Assembly: GCF_965232525.1 (NCBI RefSeq)
Contig: NZ_OZ246980.1
Coordinates: 4,092,001-4,156,000 of the forward strand
Source of the DNA: Bauldia sp965232525
GTDB taxonomy: Bacteria; Pseudomonadota; Alphaproteobacteria; Rhizobiales; Kaistiaceae
Length of the DNA stretch: 64,000 nucleotides
Reading direction: 5' to 3'
This document shows, piece after piece, positions 1 through 8,400 of the stretch. Made by a program: the position numbers and the translations under genes. Every line of letters starts with the position of its first letter. Position 1 is the first letter of the stretch. The notes beneath the pieces were generated by a model. The model was not told the DNA's origin. It saw nothing but the letters and a program-made list of their open reading frames with translations, and ran no database searches.

Positions 1-2
1 AC

Positions 3-1010
3 GATGCGTCAGATGACGATAGCCGAGAGGCCATCGGGAAACACATCGACGGCGAGCCAGCGTTCAACACGCTCTATCTTGACGAAAGGCGGGGTCCCTT
101 TGCCGCGGCGCTCGAGGGCCTGAAGATTGCGAACGGCGCGTTCGTGTCTTTTGTCACCCCGGACGAGTACCTGACACCGAACCACGCATCGATCCTCGTT
201 CAGTTACACTTGGCAGTCACCCAAACCACGACGGTTGCGAGCGGCGGTCTGGCGAAGGTGGCAAGCGACGGGTCCCTCCTCACCGGTTCCGTAAACGCTT
301 TGGCTGACGACGACGACCCGTTGGCTCACCACGAGGACCTGAGGCCATCCTTCCTGGCCCCCCGGCTCTCCACGGTCGATGAAGTTCTGTACGCTCAGTT
401 TCGCGATATCACGCGCGCCTATCACCATTCGGGCGAACGGCGGCGCTGGGACACCGGTGCCGCCAATATGTACCGACGGTTCGTTCTCGAATGCGTTCGA
501 CCGGTCGGCGACATCGGTAGTGCTTACGACTTCCGGCCCGATCAGTACTTCAGTCTTCTGAGCCACCTGTTCGGCGGCTCGGCGCGGTGTTCGATTCCTG
601 TAGGAACGGTGCGGACGCGTGCCGAGGACTACCGGCTCGAGTCCTTCGACCGGAAACGACCGCAGGCCACCCATTTGCCGCCATGGGAATGCCGGCTCCT
701 GATGGCTCGTGCCGTGCTCGATCGCGCCTCCGACCTGCAATGGCGCGTTGATGGGCGCATCACAAAGGTTCTCGATCGGATCCTCGGAGAGCCACCGAAC
801 AAGAAAGGCTATGCCGGGCGCGACGCCCGCGACCTGCTGGCCAGTCATGCGACGACGCTGATCGATGTCCTCGGCCGCCCGGCCGCGAGACGATATCTCC
901 GCAATCGTCTCGGCAGACCCATGCTTCGCTCGACCCCAGAGTTCAGCAAGGGTAAAGCCGTCCAGCAAGATCGATCGGGACCGCCAGGCAAGTCGGCAAT
1001 CGGGTCATGA
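3..1010 (+). CDS. Glycosyltransferase family 2-like protein, 5' end outside window
   Basis: The frame is open from the first bases of the window, so the gene starts upstream. The visible N-terminal stretch contains 'GLKIANGAFVSFVTPDEYL', which resembles the 'G...A.G.fv.flD.DD.l.P.h' segment that follows the donor site in GT-A family 2 glycosyltransferases. The remaining ~270 residues show no motif I can name. A GTG at 144 is an internal codon that is not needed as a start. The stop lies 13 nt before the next gene, which also looks like a glycosyltransferase, so the two may form one polysaccharide-related unit. The family call rests on one weak motif; a different nucleotide-sugar enzyme is possible. 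Confidence 0.5.
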   Translation, partial: DASDDDSREAIGKHIDGEPAFNTLYLDERRGPFAAALEGLKIANGAFVSFVTPDEYLTPNHASILVQLHLAVTQTTTVASGGLAKVASDGSLLTGSVNALADDDDPLAHHEDLRPSFLAPRLSTVDEVLYAQFRDITRAYHHSGERRRWDTGAANMYRRFVLECVRPVGDIGSAYDFRPDQYFSLLSHLFGGSARCSIPVGTVRTRAEDYRLESFDRKRPQATHLPPWECRLLMARAVLDRASDLQWRVDGRITKVLDRILGEPPNKKGYAGRDARDLLASHATTLIDVLGRPAARRYLRNRLGRPMLRSTPEFSKGKAVQQDRSGPPGKSAIGS

Positions 1011-1023
1011 AGACCGGCCACCG

Positions 1024-2235
1024 ATGACAGCGCGAACGAGCCGCATGTCAGCCCTCCTGATCGAGCCGCACTTCCGCTCGTTTTCGGGGCACTACAGTCG
1101 TTATGTGCGGGTCGTCGCTGCTGAAGCGGCGAAGCGCGACCAGACCGTCTCGGTCGCCGCGTCGAAGCGGATCGAAAAGGACGTGCGTGCGACCCTGGAG
1201 CACGAAGGGATTGCGGTGCATCCTGTGTTCCCAACGATCCCGTACCGTCTTAGTCCAAACCGCGCGGCGCAGTGTCAGACGACCTATCTGGTCGCGGAGG
1301 CTGCCCTACGGCACATTGGCGACCATCCCAGCGACAGCATCGCATGGCTGTCCGGCATCCCCAGCCTCGTCGAAGCCGCGGGTGTCGTTTCGGACACCGT
1401 TCGCCGGCCAATCCCCTTTCAGTTCATCGACTTCGCTGACGATTGGCCGGCCGGCGCAGGCAGCGCCCCGCTGATCGTCAGGCGATCGCTGAAACACGCG
1501 GCGGAAGCCGGCCTCAAGCTCTACGCCCAGACCGAATATCTCGCCGAAATCGCCAGCGCGGAATGCGGCGTTCGGTTCGCTCCCTTTCCGCCCATTCTCG
1601 ACAGCAAGCCGACCGACCACCGTCACCACAAGACGGACCGCCCGCGAATCGGCCTGATGAATATGTTCATTCACCGCAAGCACATCGACTCGGTCGTCGC
1701 GGCAGTCAGGAGACACAGCAGCACTGCTGATTTTGTTTTCCATACCGGCCGGCTGGGTCGACGATCATTTGATAAATACATAACGACACTTGAGAAATGC
1801 GGCGCGGAGGTGCTGCCCGGCATCCTTCCGCCAGCGGAGTACAACAGAGCGTGGGCGAGCCTCGACGCGGTGATCCTTCCCTATGAGCAACCGAAATACG
1901 ACCGCCAGTGCTCCGGGATGATGTTTGAAAGTCTTCACGATGGCATCGTCCCCATCGTTCCGGACAAGACGTCGATGGCCGCCCTCGCCCGACAATCCGG
2001 CGTCGGATTGGTTTACGATTCCTACGACCCGGGCGCGCTCGAAAACGCCGTCGCCACGCTCGCGAAGAACTTCGCTGAGCTTCAACGGGACGCCGTCGCC
2101 TATTCATCGCATTGGCGCGAACAGAACAGCCCGAGGTCGGTTTACGACACGTTGGAACAAGCCTGGCAGGGCGAGGGTAGCGACATCCCCGGCCTGATGC
2201 GCAATGTCACTTACGAGCTCCCAATTCGGCGTTGA
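1024..2235 (+). CDS. GT-B-fold glycosyltransferase-like protein
   Basis: The 403-aa product begins 'MTARTSRMSALLIEPHF' and ends in a domain resembling glycosyltransferase family 1/4 C-terminal halves. It has a strand after 'DRPRIGLMNMF', a segment 'AVILPYEQPKYDRQCSGMMF' where GT4 enzymes have 'PS..EG.g...lEA', and then a 'GIVPIVPD' strand. The frame is open back to 865, but that part overlaps the preceding gene. I chose ATG 1024, 13 nt after that gene's stop; ATG 1045 is an alternative. It probably transfers a sugar to a cell-surface glycan. Donor and acceptor cannot be inferred. Confidence 0.65.
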   Translation: MTARTSRMSALLIEPHFRSFSGHYSRYVRVVAAEAAKRDQTVSVAASKRIEKDVRATLEHEGIAVHPVFPTIPYRLSPNRAAQCQTTYLVAEAALRHIGDHPSDSIAWLSGIPSLVEAAGVVSDTVRRPIPFQFIDFADDWPAGAGSAPLIVRRSLKHAAEAGLKLYAQTEYLAEIASAECGVRFAPFPPILDSKPTDHRHHKTDRPRIGLMNMFIHRKHIDSVVAAVRRHSSTADFVFHTGRLGRRSFDKYITTLEKCGAEVLPGILPPAEYNRAWASLDAVILPYEQPKYDRQCSGMMFESLHDGIVPIVPDKTSMAALARQSGVGLVYDSYDPGALENAVATLAKNFAELQRDAVAYSSHWREQNSPRSVYDTLEQAWQGEGSDIPGLMRNVTYELPIRR

Positions 2236-2348
2236 CCAGGACCAGTCCAGCCTGACTGCTTCCGCGATCTTGCGGTGGGGATTGCCCGCCACTTGGACGC
2301 GGGGCATCTTGCGACAGGGCTACTGACCGGCCTCGTCGGGAGACGTCC

Positions 2349-3116
2349 ATGGCAGCCGAGACCTTGGGGCCACTGCTCGCGGCGGGGAACATCGCCGACG
2401 TCCACGCTTACAACGATGGCGTGGTGAAGCTCTACCGTGGCCAGAACACCAAGCGGGTCGTCTTCCGCGAAGCGGCGATCCACGCGGCCGTCGAGGAATT
2501 CGGCCTGCCGGTCCCGTCGGTCCGGGGCGTCCGCCAGATCGACGGACGGTGGGGCGTGCTGTTCGATCGCATCGAAGACAGGCCGCTCGCTCAACGCATG
2601 ATCGACGATCCGGCGGGCAGGCCAGCGTACCTCGAAGGACTGGCGCGGCTTCACACCGAGATCCACAGCCATCCGGTCCCCCAATTCGTCAGTTTCAAGC
2701 GACGCCTCGCCGGAGCAATCGATCGCGCCGCCGCGCTCACCCCACAACAGATGCGCGACGCCCTGCGGCACCTCGCCGCGAGACCCGACGGCGACCGGCT
2801 TTGCCATGGCGACTTCCACCCCGAGAACGTGCTCGGCGATGTCACGCGGCCGACGATCATTGACTGGCCGGACGCCTGTCGTGGCGATCCCGCCGCCGAT
2901 GTGTGCCGCTCGTACCTGCTGCTGACGCTACACGCCGAACCGATCGCGGAGCCCTACCTGGACGCCTATTGCCGCGTCAGCGGATGGTCGCGCGACCGGG
3001 TGTTGGACTGGCTGCCGACCATCGCCGCGGCGCGGCTTGCCGAAGATATCGCTGGCGAGCGCGATCGCCTGATGGCGTTTGCCACGGCCAGGCGTACGAC
3101 GGCGGCGACACCCTGA
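2349..3116 (+). CDS. Aminoglycoside phosphotransferase (APH)-family kinase
   Basis: A 255-aa protein with the APH/choline-kinase signature. The Brenner-type loop 'LCHGDFHPENVLGD' (about residues 155-168) carries the catalytic Asp and the Asn metal ligand. 'IIDWPDACRGDPAADV' (about 173-188) holds the second metal-binding Asp and the family's usual 'G.p..Dla' segment. The N-terminal half has a reduced nucleotide-binding lobe in which the Lys of 'VVKLY' is the likely ATP-phosphate contact. GGGAG sits just upstream of ATG 2349. Proteins of this family phosphorylate small hydroxylated substrates; the substrate here is unknown, and resistance should not be assumed. Confidence 0.88.
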   Translation: MAAETLGPLLAAGNIADVHAYNDGVVKLYRGQNTKRVVFREAAIHAAVEEFGLPVPSVRGVRQIDGRWGVLFDRIEDRPLAQRMIDDPAGRPAYLEGLARLHTEIHSHPVPQFVSFKRRLAGAIDRAAALTPQQMRDALRHLAARPDGDRLCHGDFHPENVLGDVTRPTIIDWPDACRGDPAADVCRSYLLLTLHAEPIAEPYLDAYCRVSGWSRDRVLDWLPTIAAARLAEDIAGERDRLMAFATARRTTAATP

Positions 3117-3337
3117 AGACCGCGTCCGAGGTCGCTCCCTTCTGACACGCCGCAGCACCCGGGGTTACGTCCTCGTTCGCCTGTGAACGCGGCAACAGCG
3201 CAGACCGCGATCAGCGACTAAAAGAGGATGAGCTGACGAATGCGACGCCGCCGAACTTGCGCGTCGCGCTCGGAGGGGGCGTTCGCCGGGCTGCATCAGC
3301 GCAGCCCTGACCCGACTCGAGAAAGGGACGACGCACC

Positions 3338-4153
3338 ATGGCAACCATCAACGGCACGGCCGCATCCGAGACCATCAAAGGCACCGACAAAGTCGACTTC
3401 ATCTACGGCAAGCAGGGCAACGATATTCTCAAGGGCAAGAAGGGCGCGGATTCGCTCTTCGGCGACGAGGACAACGACACCCTGATCGGTGGCCGCGGCG
3501 CCGATTACCTCAACGGTGGTTCCGGCATCGATACCGCCAGTTACAAGGATTCCCACGCCGGGGTCGAAGCCGATCTGTCCTTCGGTGCCGGCAAGGGTGG
3601 CACCGCCAAGGGCGACACCTGGGTCGAGATCGAAAACCTCACCGGCTCCGACTTCAACGACAAACTCACCGGCGACGACGGCGTCAATGTCCTGAAGGGC
3701 GGTAAGGGCAAGGACAAGCTCAAGGGCAAGGACGGCGGCGACTTCCTGATCGGCGGCAAGGGCAACGACAACCTGAAGGGTGGCGCCGGGTTCGACGAAC
3801 TGTCCGGCAACCTCGGCAACGACACGATGACAGGCGGCAGCGGTGTCGACCGCTTTATCTTCGACACCAAGCTCGACGCTGACACCAACGTCGACAAGAT
3901 CAAGGACTTCACGCCCAACGTCGACAAGATCGTCGTCGACAACGACATCTTCAAGAAACTCGGCGCCTCGGTCGACAACAACGAATTCCGGATGGGCAAG
4001 AAGGCCAAGGACGACGACGACCACCTGCTCTACCACCAACAGACCGGCAACCTGTTCTACGACAAGAACGGCGACGACCCCGGCGGCAAGACTCTGTTCG
4101 CCAAGCTCGACAAGGGGCTGACCCTGTCGGCGTTCGACTTCGAAATCACCTGA
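3338..4153 (+). CDS. RTX-type calcium-binding protein (Lys-rich repeats)
   Basis: The 271-aa protein has two blocks of RTX nonapeptide repeats (about residues 24-66 and 118-170), for example 'GKQGNDILKGKKGADSLFG'. Many repeats replace a canonical Gly with Lys. The last ~90 residues form a conserved module, 'NEFRMGKKAKDDDDHLLYH', then 'LFYDKNGDDPGGK', ending in an acidic-hydrophobic tail. This is typical of alphaproteobacterial RTX C-termini that carry the type I secretion signal. No N-terminal signal peptide is visible. It is predicted to be exported by a type I system and to fold on binding calcium outside the cell. No ABC/HlyD/TolC exporter genes lie in this window. A strong hairpin follows the stop. 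Confidence 0.9.
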   Translation: MATINGTAASETIKGTDKVDFIYGKQGNDILKGKKGADSLFGDEDNDTLIGGRGADYLNGGSGIDTASYKDSHAGVEADLSFGAGKGGTAKGDTWVEIENLTGSDFNDKLTGDDGVNVLKGGKGKDKLKGKDGGDFLIGGKGNDNLKGGAGFDELSGNLGNDTMTGGSGVDRFIFDTKLDADTNVDKIKDFTPNVDKIVVDNDIFKKLGASVDNNEFRMGKKAKDDDDHLLYHQQTGNLFYDKNGDDPGGKTLFAKLDKGLTLSAFDFEIT

Positions 4154-4179
4154 GTTCCCTGTCGGAATCGCTATCACGC

Positions 4180-4205
4180 GGCGCGCGCCAAGTCAGGCGC
4201 GCGCC
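4180..4205 (+). terminator. GC-rich hairpin terminator after RTX gene
   Basis: GGCGCGCGCC at 4180-4189 and again at 4196-4205 is self-complementary across a 6-nt loop (aagtca) and is followed by a short pyrimidine run. It sits 27 nt after the stop of the RTX gene. A Rho-independent-like terminator is the simplest reading, although the T tract is weak. Confidence 0.65.
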
Positions 4206-4388
4206 CTTCTTCGCGCATGCCGCGATCCTGAACCCATCCGCACCGACACAGCCAAAGAATTCGAAAATTGTAAAAGTCGGGGTGATCGATCGGTGGCGTG
4301 TAAAACCTCGACAAAACTGAATTGCTGAAAGAAACGGGCGCTCTATGTCTCCCCGCTACCGCCTTTCCGGTTTATTGGAGACGTATAA

Positions 4389-5513
4389 ATGCCGAAACTC
4401 AAGAAAGATACCTTCAACGACGACTTCATCTTCGCGCCTGTCATTTCGTACACCAAAGACGATCAGAAATGGACGATCCTGGATGATGTCGTTGCCGGGT
4501 CGACCGCGACGCCCGCCGTGTTCGGCGCCTTCAAGAAAAGCAAGCTGGTCAACAAGGGCGAGATCGTCAGTTACGCGGAAGACGACGCGGACCTGGGCAC
4601 CGCCGTGCAGTTCACCGGCAACCGGTCGAAGATCATCAACGAAGCCGGCGCTGACATTGTTGGCCCGCGCGGCATCTTTATCGGCTCGATCTCGAATCCC
4701 GACAAAACCAAAGACGCAAAGATCGACAATCATGGCACGATCACCGGGACGATGGCTGATGCTGTCCTGGCCACCAGCAACATCAATCTCAAGGTCTACA
4801 ACGACGGGAAGATCCTCAGCGCGAACAACGGCGTTTACGCTCTATCCGGTGAGTCCACGACGGTGGAGAACGCCGGCCTGATTTTCGGCAGGGCGGTTGG
4901 TGTGCTTCTCGCCGAAGCCGGCGGAACGAGCACAATCGTCAATCACGCCGGCGGGACGATCAAGGGCGCCAGCCAGGCGATCGATGTCGAAAGCGACGGG
5001 ATGATGCTGACCAACGCGGGCAAGCTGGTCGGCATGGTCGACGGCACGGACGGCAAGGACAAGGTCGTCAACAAGGGCAAGATCAAGGGCGACGTCTATC
5101 TCAAAGACGGCAACGACACCTACAAGAACAAGGACGCCAAGGCCGGCCCCAAGATCCATTCCGGCGAGGGCAACGACAAGCTGGTCGCCGGAAACAGCAA
5201 GGATAAGTTCGTCTTCGACGCCGCTCCGGGTCCGGCCAACCTCGATACGATCAAGGGCTTCGAATCCGGCAAGGACAAGCTGTTTCTCGACAGCCTCCAT
5301 TTCGCCGCCGTCACCGGTCCGGGACCGCTGGTGCAGTCCGAATTCCGCAAGGGGGCCACCGCCAAGGACGCCGACGATTACGTCCTCTACGACAAGGCGT
5401 CCGGCGCGCTTTACTACGACGAGGACGGCTTCGGCGGGACGCCCGAGGTCCAGATCGCCCAGTTCGATCCCGGCGACAAAGTGAAATACAGCGACTTCAC
5501 CGTGATGGCATGA
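4389..5513 (+). CDS. RTX-related protein with NxG-repeat beta-helix domain
   Basis: A 374-aa protein. Residues ~50-255 consist of repeated 'vNkG.I.g' units, for example 'SKLVNKGEIVSY', 'AKIDNHGTITGT' and 'TTVENAGLIFG', a pattern expected for a right-handed parallel beta-helix. A short calcium-binding-like segment 'GDVYLKDGNDTYKNKDAK' and 'SGEGNDKLVAGNSKDKFVF' follows. The final ~90 residues are the same C-terminal module as in the other RTX proteins here ('SEFRKGATAKDADDYVLYDK', 'LYYDEDGFGG'). GGAGACG precedes ATG 4389. It is a paralogue of the tandem genes at 33779 and 35236 but uses GC-rich codons throughout. Likely a secreted surface or matrix protein; function unknown. Confidence 0.82.
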   Translation: MPKLKKDTFNDDFIFAPVISYTKDDQKWTILDDVVAGSTATPAVFGAFKKSKLVNKGEIVSYAEDDADLGTAVQFTGNRSKIINEAGADIVGPRGIFIGSISNPDKTKDAKIDNHGTITGTMADAVLATSNINLKVYNDGKILSANNGVYALSGESTTVENAGLIFGRAVGVLLAEAGGTSTIVNHAGGTIKGASQAIDVESDGMMLTNAGKLVGMVDGTDGKDKVVNKGKIKGDVYLKDGNDTYKNKDAKAGPKIHSGEGNDKLVAGNSKDKFVFDAAPGPANLDTIKGFESGKDKLFLDSLHFAAVTGPGPLVQSEFRKGATAKDADDYVLYDKASGALYYDEDGFGGTPEVQIAQFDPGDKVKYSDFTVMA

Positions 5514-5567
5514 ACGGCGGCGGCGCTTGTTCGCCCGACGCCGGACGCAACATGACCGGCCTCGCCC

Positions 5568-6347
5568 CTACTCCTCGCTGATCCCCTGCAGCGAGGCGTC
5601 GAGGTCGCGCAGGAACGCGCGGATGCGCTTGGCGTTGAGCCCGAGGTCGTGAGCGCCGTTGCGGGCGGCGGAGCGGATGTCGACCAGTGTCCCCTCCCCG
5701 TCCGGCGCGATCCGGATCACCACGTCCTGGCGAAACCCGAACACCGGCGTGGCGGCGACCGCCTCGATCCGGCCGCTGAGGTCGCCCTCCGCCGGCTGGC
5801 GCTCGCCGAGCACCCGCCAGTTGCGGGCAGCCACCACCGCGCGCGCATCGTCGAACACCCGCGCCGGCCCGACCGGATAGTGACGCGGAACGATGTCGGG
5901 ATAACCGTCCTGGAGACGGGCGACGTCCTCGTCGTCGAACGTCGATGGCGCCCGTGTGTCTGGCGCGCGATCGGCGAGCGCCAGCATGAAAGGTGGCGGA
6001 TCGTCGACATCGGTGGAGATGTCGTGGAGCTGGGGGTAGGCGGCGAGGTTCCAGGCGCCGATCGCCGGCAGCGCCAGCACCGCCACTCCGAGGAGCAGGC
6101 CGCGCACCGCCGGCCCCAGGCCCTTGCGGCCGTCGCGCCAGATCGCCTCCAGCGCGCCGAGCGCGGCGATCACCCCGAGGCCGGCAAGCGAGAAGCCGAC
6201 GGCCAGCACCGTGAACGCCTGGGTCGCCGTCATCATGCCCGCCCGGTGGCCGATCGCGACGATGATCACCACCGGCACCGACACGAGCGACAAGCGCCAA
6301 CTCCAGATCGCCAGCGCCGAGCGGCGCTCGCGTAACCGACCTGCCAT
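5568..6347 (-). CDS. DUF1499 domain membrane protein
   Basis: The 259-aa product has an N-terminal membrane part with three probable helices (about residues 15-105). A soluble C-terminal DUF1499 domain follows (about 125-250), with the family's closing signature 'VDIRSAARNGAHDLGLNAKR' and 'IRAFLRDL'. ATG 6347 is chosen because GGGA lies 7 nt upstream; a GTG codon directly before it (6350) is the alternative. DUF1499 proteins are widespread in alphaproteobacteria and of unknown function. Orientation is convergent with the RTX gene ending at 5513. Confidence 0.88.
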   Translation of the reverse strand: MAGRLRERRSALAIWSWRLSLVSVPVVIIVAIGHRAGMMTATQAFTVLAVGFSLAGLGVIAALGALEAIWRDGRKGLGPAVRGLLLGVAVLALPAIGAWNLAAYPQLHDISTDVDDPPPFMLALADRAPDTRAPSTFDDEDVARLQDGYPDIVPRHYPVGPARVFDDARAVVAARNWRVLGERQPAEGDLSGRIEAVAATPVFGFRQDVVIRIAPDGEGTLVDIRSAARNGAHDLGLNAKRIRAFLRDLDASLQGISEE

Positions 6348-6486
6348 CACGCTGTCCCATTAATCAGAGACGCTGAGCTATCGGCTCCGCGCCGGCCGTG
6401 CAAGCGCCATCGTGCGCCCGATTCCGCTTGCCAATGGCGAAGCCGAAGCCTACGTCGAAGAGAAGCGCAAGACGGGAGGTTGCTGG

Positions 6487-6933
6487 ATGAGCACGCCAAA
6501 CGACCCCGGTTCCGACCCGACGCCGCCGCCGTCCGACGAGCCCGGCCACCACCACGGGGACGAGACGCCGCTTGCCGAACAGCTTGGCGGCTTCATTTCG
6601 CCGGGCCGGCACAACGTTCTGCTGATCTACATTCTGTACCTGCTCGGTGCCGTTCCGTTCGCCGGCGCGGTTCCCGCGATCATCGGCTTCGTCATGGCCG
6701 TGTTGAACCGTGAGGACGCTGGCCCACTGGAAAGGAGTCATTACGAATATCAGGTTCGGCAGGGGCTGATGGGTCTTGCGTTCCTGATCGTCTCCTCGGT
6801 GCTGACGCTGCTGCTGATCGGCTTCCTTGGTTTGTTGGCGACCCTGATCTGGTGGATCGTGCGCTCGGTGAAGGGACTGATTGCGATCAATCACCACGAA
6901 CCGATCGCCGATCCGAAGACCTGGTTGTGGTGA
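6487..6933 (+). CDS. DUF4870-type small membrane protein
   Basis: A 148-aa protein with a polar, His- and Pro-rich N-terminus (residues 1-45) and three hydrophobic segments at about 47-62, 65-80 and 100-130. The family pattern is clear: 'YILYLLGAVPFAGAVPAIIG', the soluble 'SHYEYQVRQG' loop, and the terminal 'VRSVKGLIAINHHEPIADP' followed by 'KTWLW'. The frame is open upstream to 6412, but ATG 6487 has GGGAGGT at a good distance. Inner-membrane location is likely. The molecular role of this family is not established. Confidence 0.85.
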   Translation: MSTPNDPGSDPTPPPSDEPGHHHGDETPLAEQLGGFISPGRHNVLLIYILYLLGAVPFAGAVPAIIGFVMAVLNREDAGPLERSHYEYQVRQGLMGLAFLIVSSVLTLLLIGFLGLLATLIWWIVRSVKGLIAINHHEPIADPKTWLW

Positions 6934-7041
6934 CGGTCACACGTTGACTTTGTCTTCATCATTCCGCCGCAAACTCACGGAATGAGACTGGTGAACAGGT
7001 GGTTTATCCACCGGCCAGCCGTACGAGTTACGAGTAGACCC

Positions 7042-7227
7042 GTGACCCTTCCAAAGAACCCGATCGACCGCCGTCCCTTCCGTTCGAAGGCGGAATGCCA
7101 GCGCTCGGATGCGCTGCAGAACCAGTACCGCAATGTGGCGATCCCCGACGTGGTGGCAACGCTGCGCCGGCCTAAGCCGGCCCAAACCACACCGTCCCGG
7201 GCGGGCACCAACGCCAACCGGCGCTAG
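7042..7227 (+). CDS. Possible small basic protein, unknown function
   Basis: A 61-aa frame from GTG 7042 (ATG 6982 is an in-frame alternative). Most codons end in G or C, as in neighbouring real genes, which favours coding. The product is strongly basic, with 'PKNPIDRRPFRSKAECQRS' followed by 'ALQNQYRNVAIPDVVATLRR'. No domain is recognised. The stop codon TAG (7225-7227) is contributed by the CTAG end of the palindromic element at 7224-7299, so the original C-terminus may have been altered. It could also be a chance frame. Confidence 0.42.
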   Translation: MTLPKNPIDRRPFRSKAECQRSDALQNQYRNVAIPDVVATLRRPKPAQTTPSRAGTNANRR

Positions 7228-7299
7228 TGGCGCGAGTTTGACATTTGAATTCCGTGAGCCGCCTGGCTCGCGTTCCAATGTCAAATTCAAAAGCTCCAC
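7224..7299. repeat. CTAG-ended inverted-repeat element, copy 1
   Basis: About 76 bp beginning CTAGTGG and ending in CCAC. The arms 'gtttgacatttgaa' and 'ttccaatgtcaaattcaaaa' are inverted repeats around a ~20-nt centre. Related copies lie at 13774-13856 and 13868-13944, and a probable half-copy at about 11157-11170. It looks like a small non-autonomous palindromic element. Confidence 0.75.
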
Positions 7300-7454
7300 C
7301 GCGGTTCAATGTCTTAGGTCGGGCCGTCGACATTGTTGGCTGAGTCATGGGAGGTCCGTCGTGGATGACGACACCGCCTCCCCTCCTCCGGCAGGATTCC
7401 TCTGCGAAAATCGTCGCCGCGCCAACGCCCCTCTCCAGCGTCAGAGCCTTGTTG
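7300..7454. other. Short non-coding gap
   Basis: Between the palindromic element and the convergent end of the ygfZ-like gene I see no gene, clear promoter or terminator. Confidence 0.5.
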
Positions 7455-8327
7455 CTATTCCGCCGCATCCGCGCCGGGCCAGGCGAAGGTCGCCCAGGGC
7501 GGGATAGTGAGGGTCACGGGCGTCGTATCGGTGAGGATCGCCGTGCCGGCGTCCATCGCTTCCTTGGCCCGGTCGAGGCGGACCATGACGAGACCCGTGT
7601 CGCCGGCGGTGGAGGCGAGGGTGCCGATCGCGCGGCCGTCGGCGGTGAGGTCGGTGCCACTGGCCGGCAGCGGCGCGCCCGCGACCATGATGATCCGGCG
7701 CCGGGCGGTGCCGCGGTGCTTCATCCGCGAGACCACCTCCTGGCCGACGAAACAGCCTTTGTCGAAGTCGACGCCGTGGAGCTGATCCATATCGACATCG
7801 TGCGGGAACACCGCGCCGAAGGCGTAGTCGATACCGCCTTCGGGAACGCCGAGGGCGATGCGGTGGCGATCGTAGTCGGCCGCGTCGCTGGCGGTGAAGC
7901 CGGGGACCGCGCCGTCGGTTTCGGTGACCAGCACCCGTCCGCCGAGGGCGGCGAGCCGCGGGTCGGCGGCGGCGAGATCGACCGGGATATCGGCGGCGCC
8001 GTCGCCCCAGACGGCAACGACATCGTAGGTGTCGGAGACATCGTCGAAGGTGACCTTGGCGCGCAGCCGGAACAGGGTTAGCCGCTGGACCGCCGCGGGG
8101 ATCTGATCGCGCGCCATATCGAGCAGGTAGCGCTCGCCGTCGGAGAAGACGATGAAGTCGAACAGCACCTTGCCTTGCGGGCTGAGCAGCCCGGCGAAGA
8201 CCGCGGCGCCCGGCGCGGCCGCGTCAACGTCCACGGTGAGCAGGCCGTCGAGGAAGTTCTTGGCCTCCGGGCCGCCGACGGCGAGGACACCGCGTCGATC
8301 GAGCACTGCCATGCGGCTATTGGACAT
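7455..8327 (-). CDS. ygfZ: YgfZ/GcvT-domain Fe-S cluster protein
   Basis: A 290-aa folate-binding YgfZ-family protein. The diagnostic motif 'DKGCFVGQEVVSRM' (about residues 196-209) matches the K-G-C-[FY]-x-G-Q-E signature, whose Cys is needed for YgfZ function. The N-terminal part, 'RRGVLAVGGPEAKNFLDGLL', is the GcvT-like folate-binding domain. YgfZ assists maturation or repair of certain iron-sulfur proteins using tetrahydrofolate. I chose ATG 8327 (MSNSRMAV). A longer open frame continues to 8903 but runs antisense through the neighbouring gene. The gene is divergent from the dihydroorotase-like gene with a 73-nt gap that must hold both promoters. Confidence 0.9.
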   Translation of the reverse strand: MSNSRMAVLDRRGVLAVGGPEAKNFLDGLLTVDVDAAAPGAAVFAGLLSPQGKVLFDFIVFSDGERYLLDMARDQIPAAVQRLTLFRLRAKVTFDDVSDTYDVVAVWGDGAADIPVDLAAADPRLAALGGRVLVTETDGAVPGFTASDAADYDRHRIALGVPEGGIDYAFGAVFPHDVDMDQLHGVDFDKGCFVGQEVVSRMKHRGTARRRIIMVAGAPLPASGTDLTADGRAIGTLASTAGDTGLVMVRLDRAKEAMDAGTAILTDTTPVTLTIPPWATFAWPGADAAE

Positions 8328-8400
8328 CGTTGGCGCTCCAGCGCTTGCGTCATATCGGTCGGTTACGTAATCCGGGGGCATTCGCCTCGCAAGGACCGAC

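Noticed and set aside
3296..4177. 293-aa open frame opposite the RTX gene
   Set aside because: The Val/Leu/Ala/Glu-rich pattern is the reverse of Asp/Lys/Gly RTX codons.
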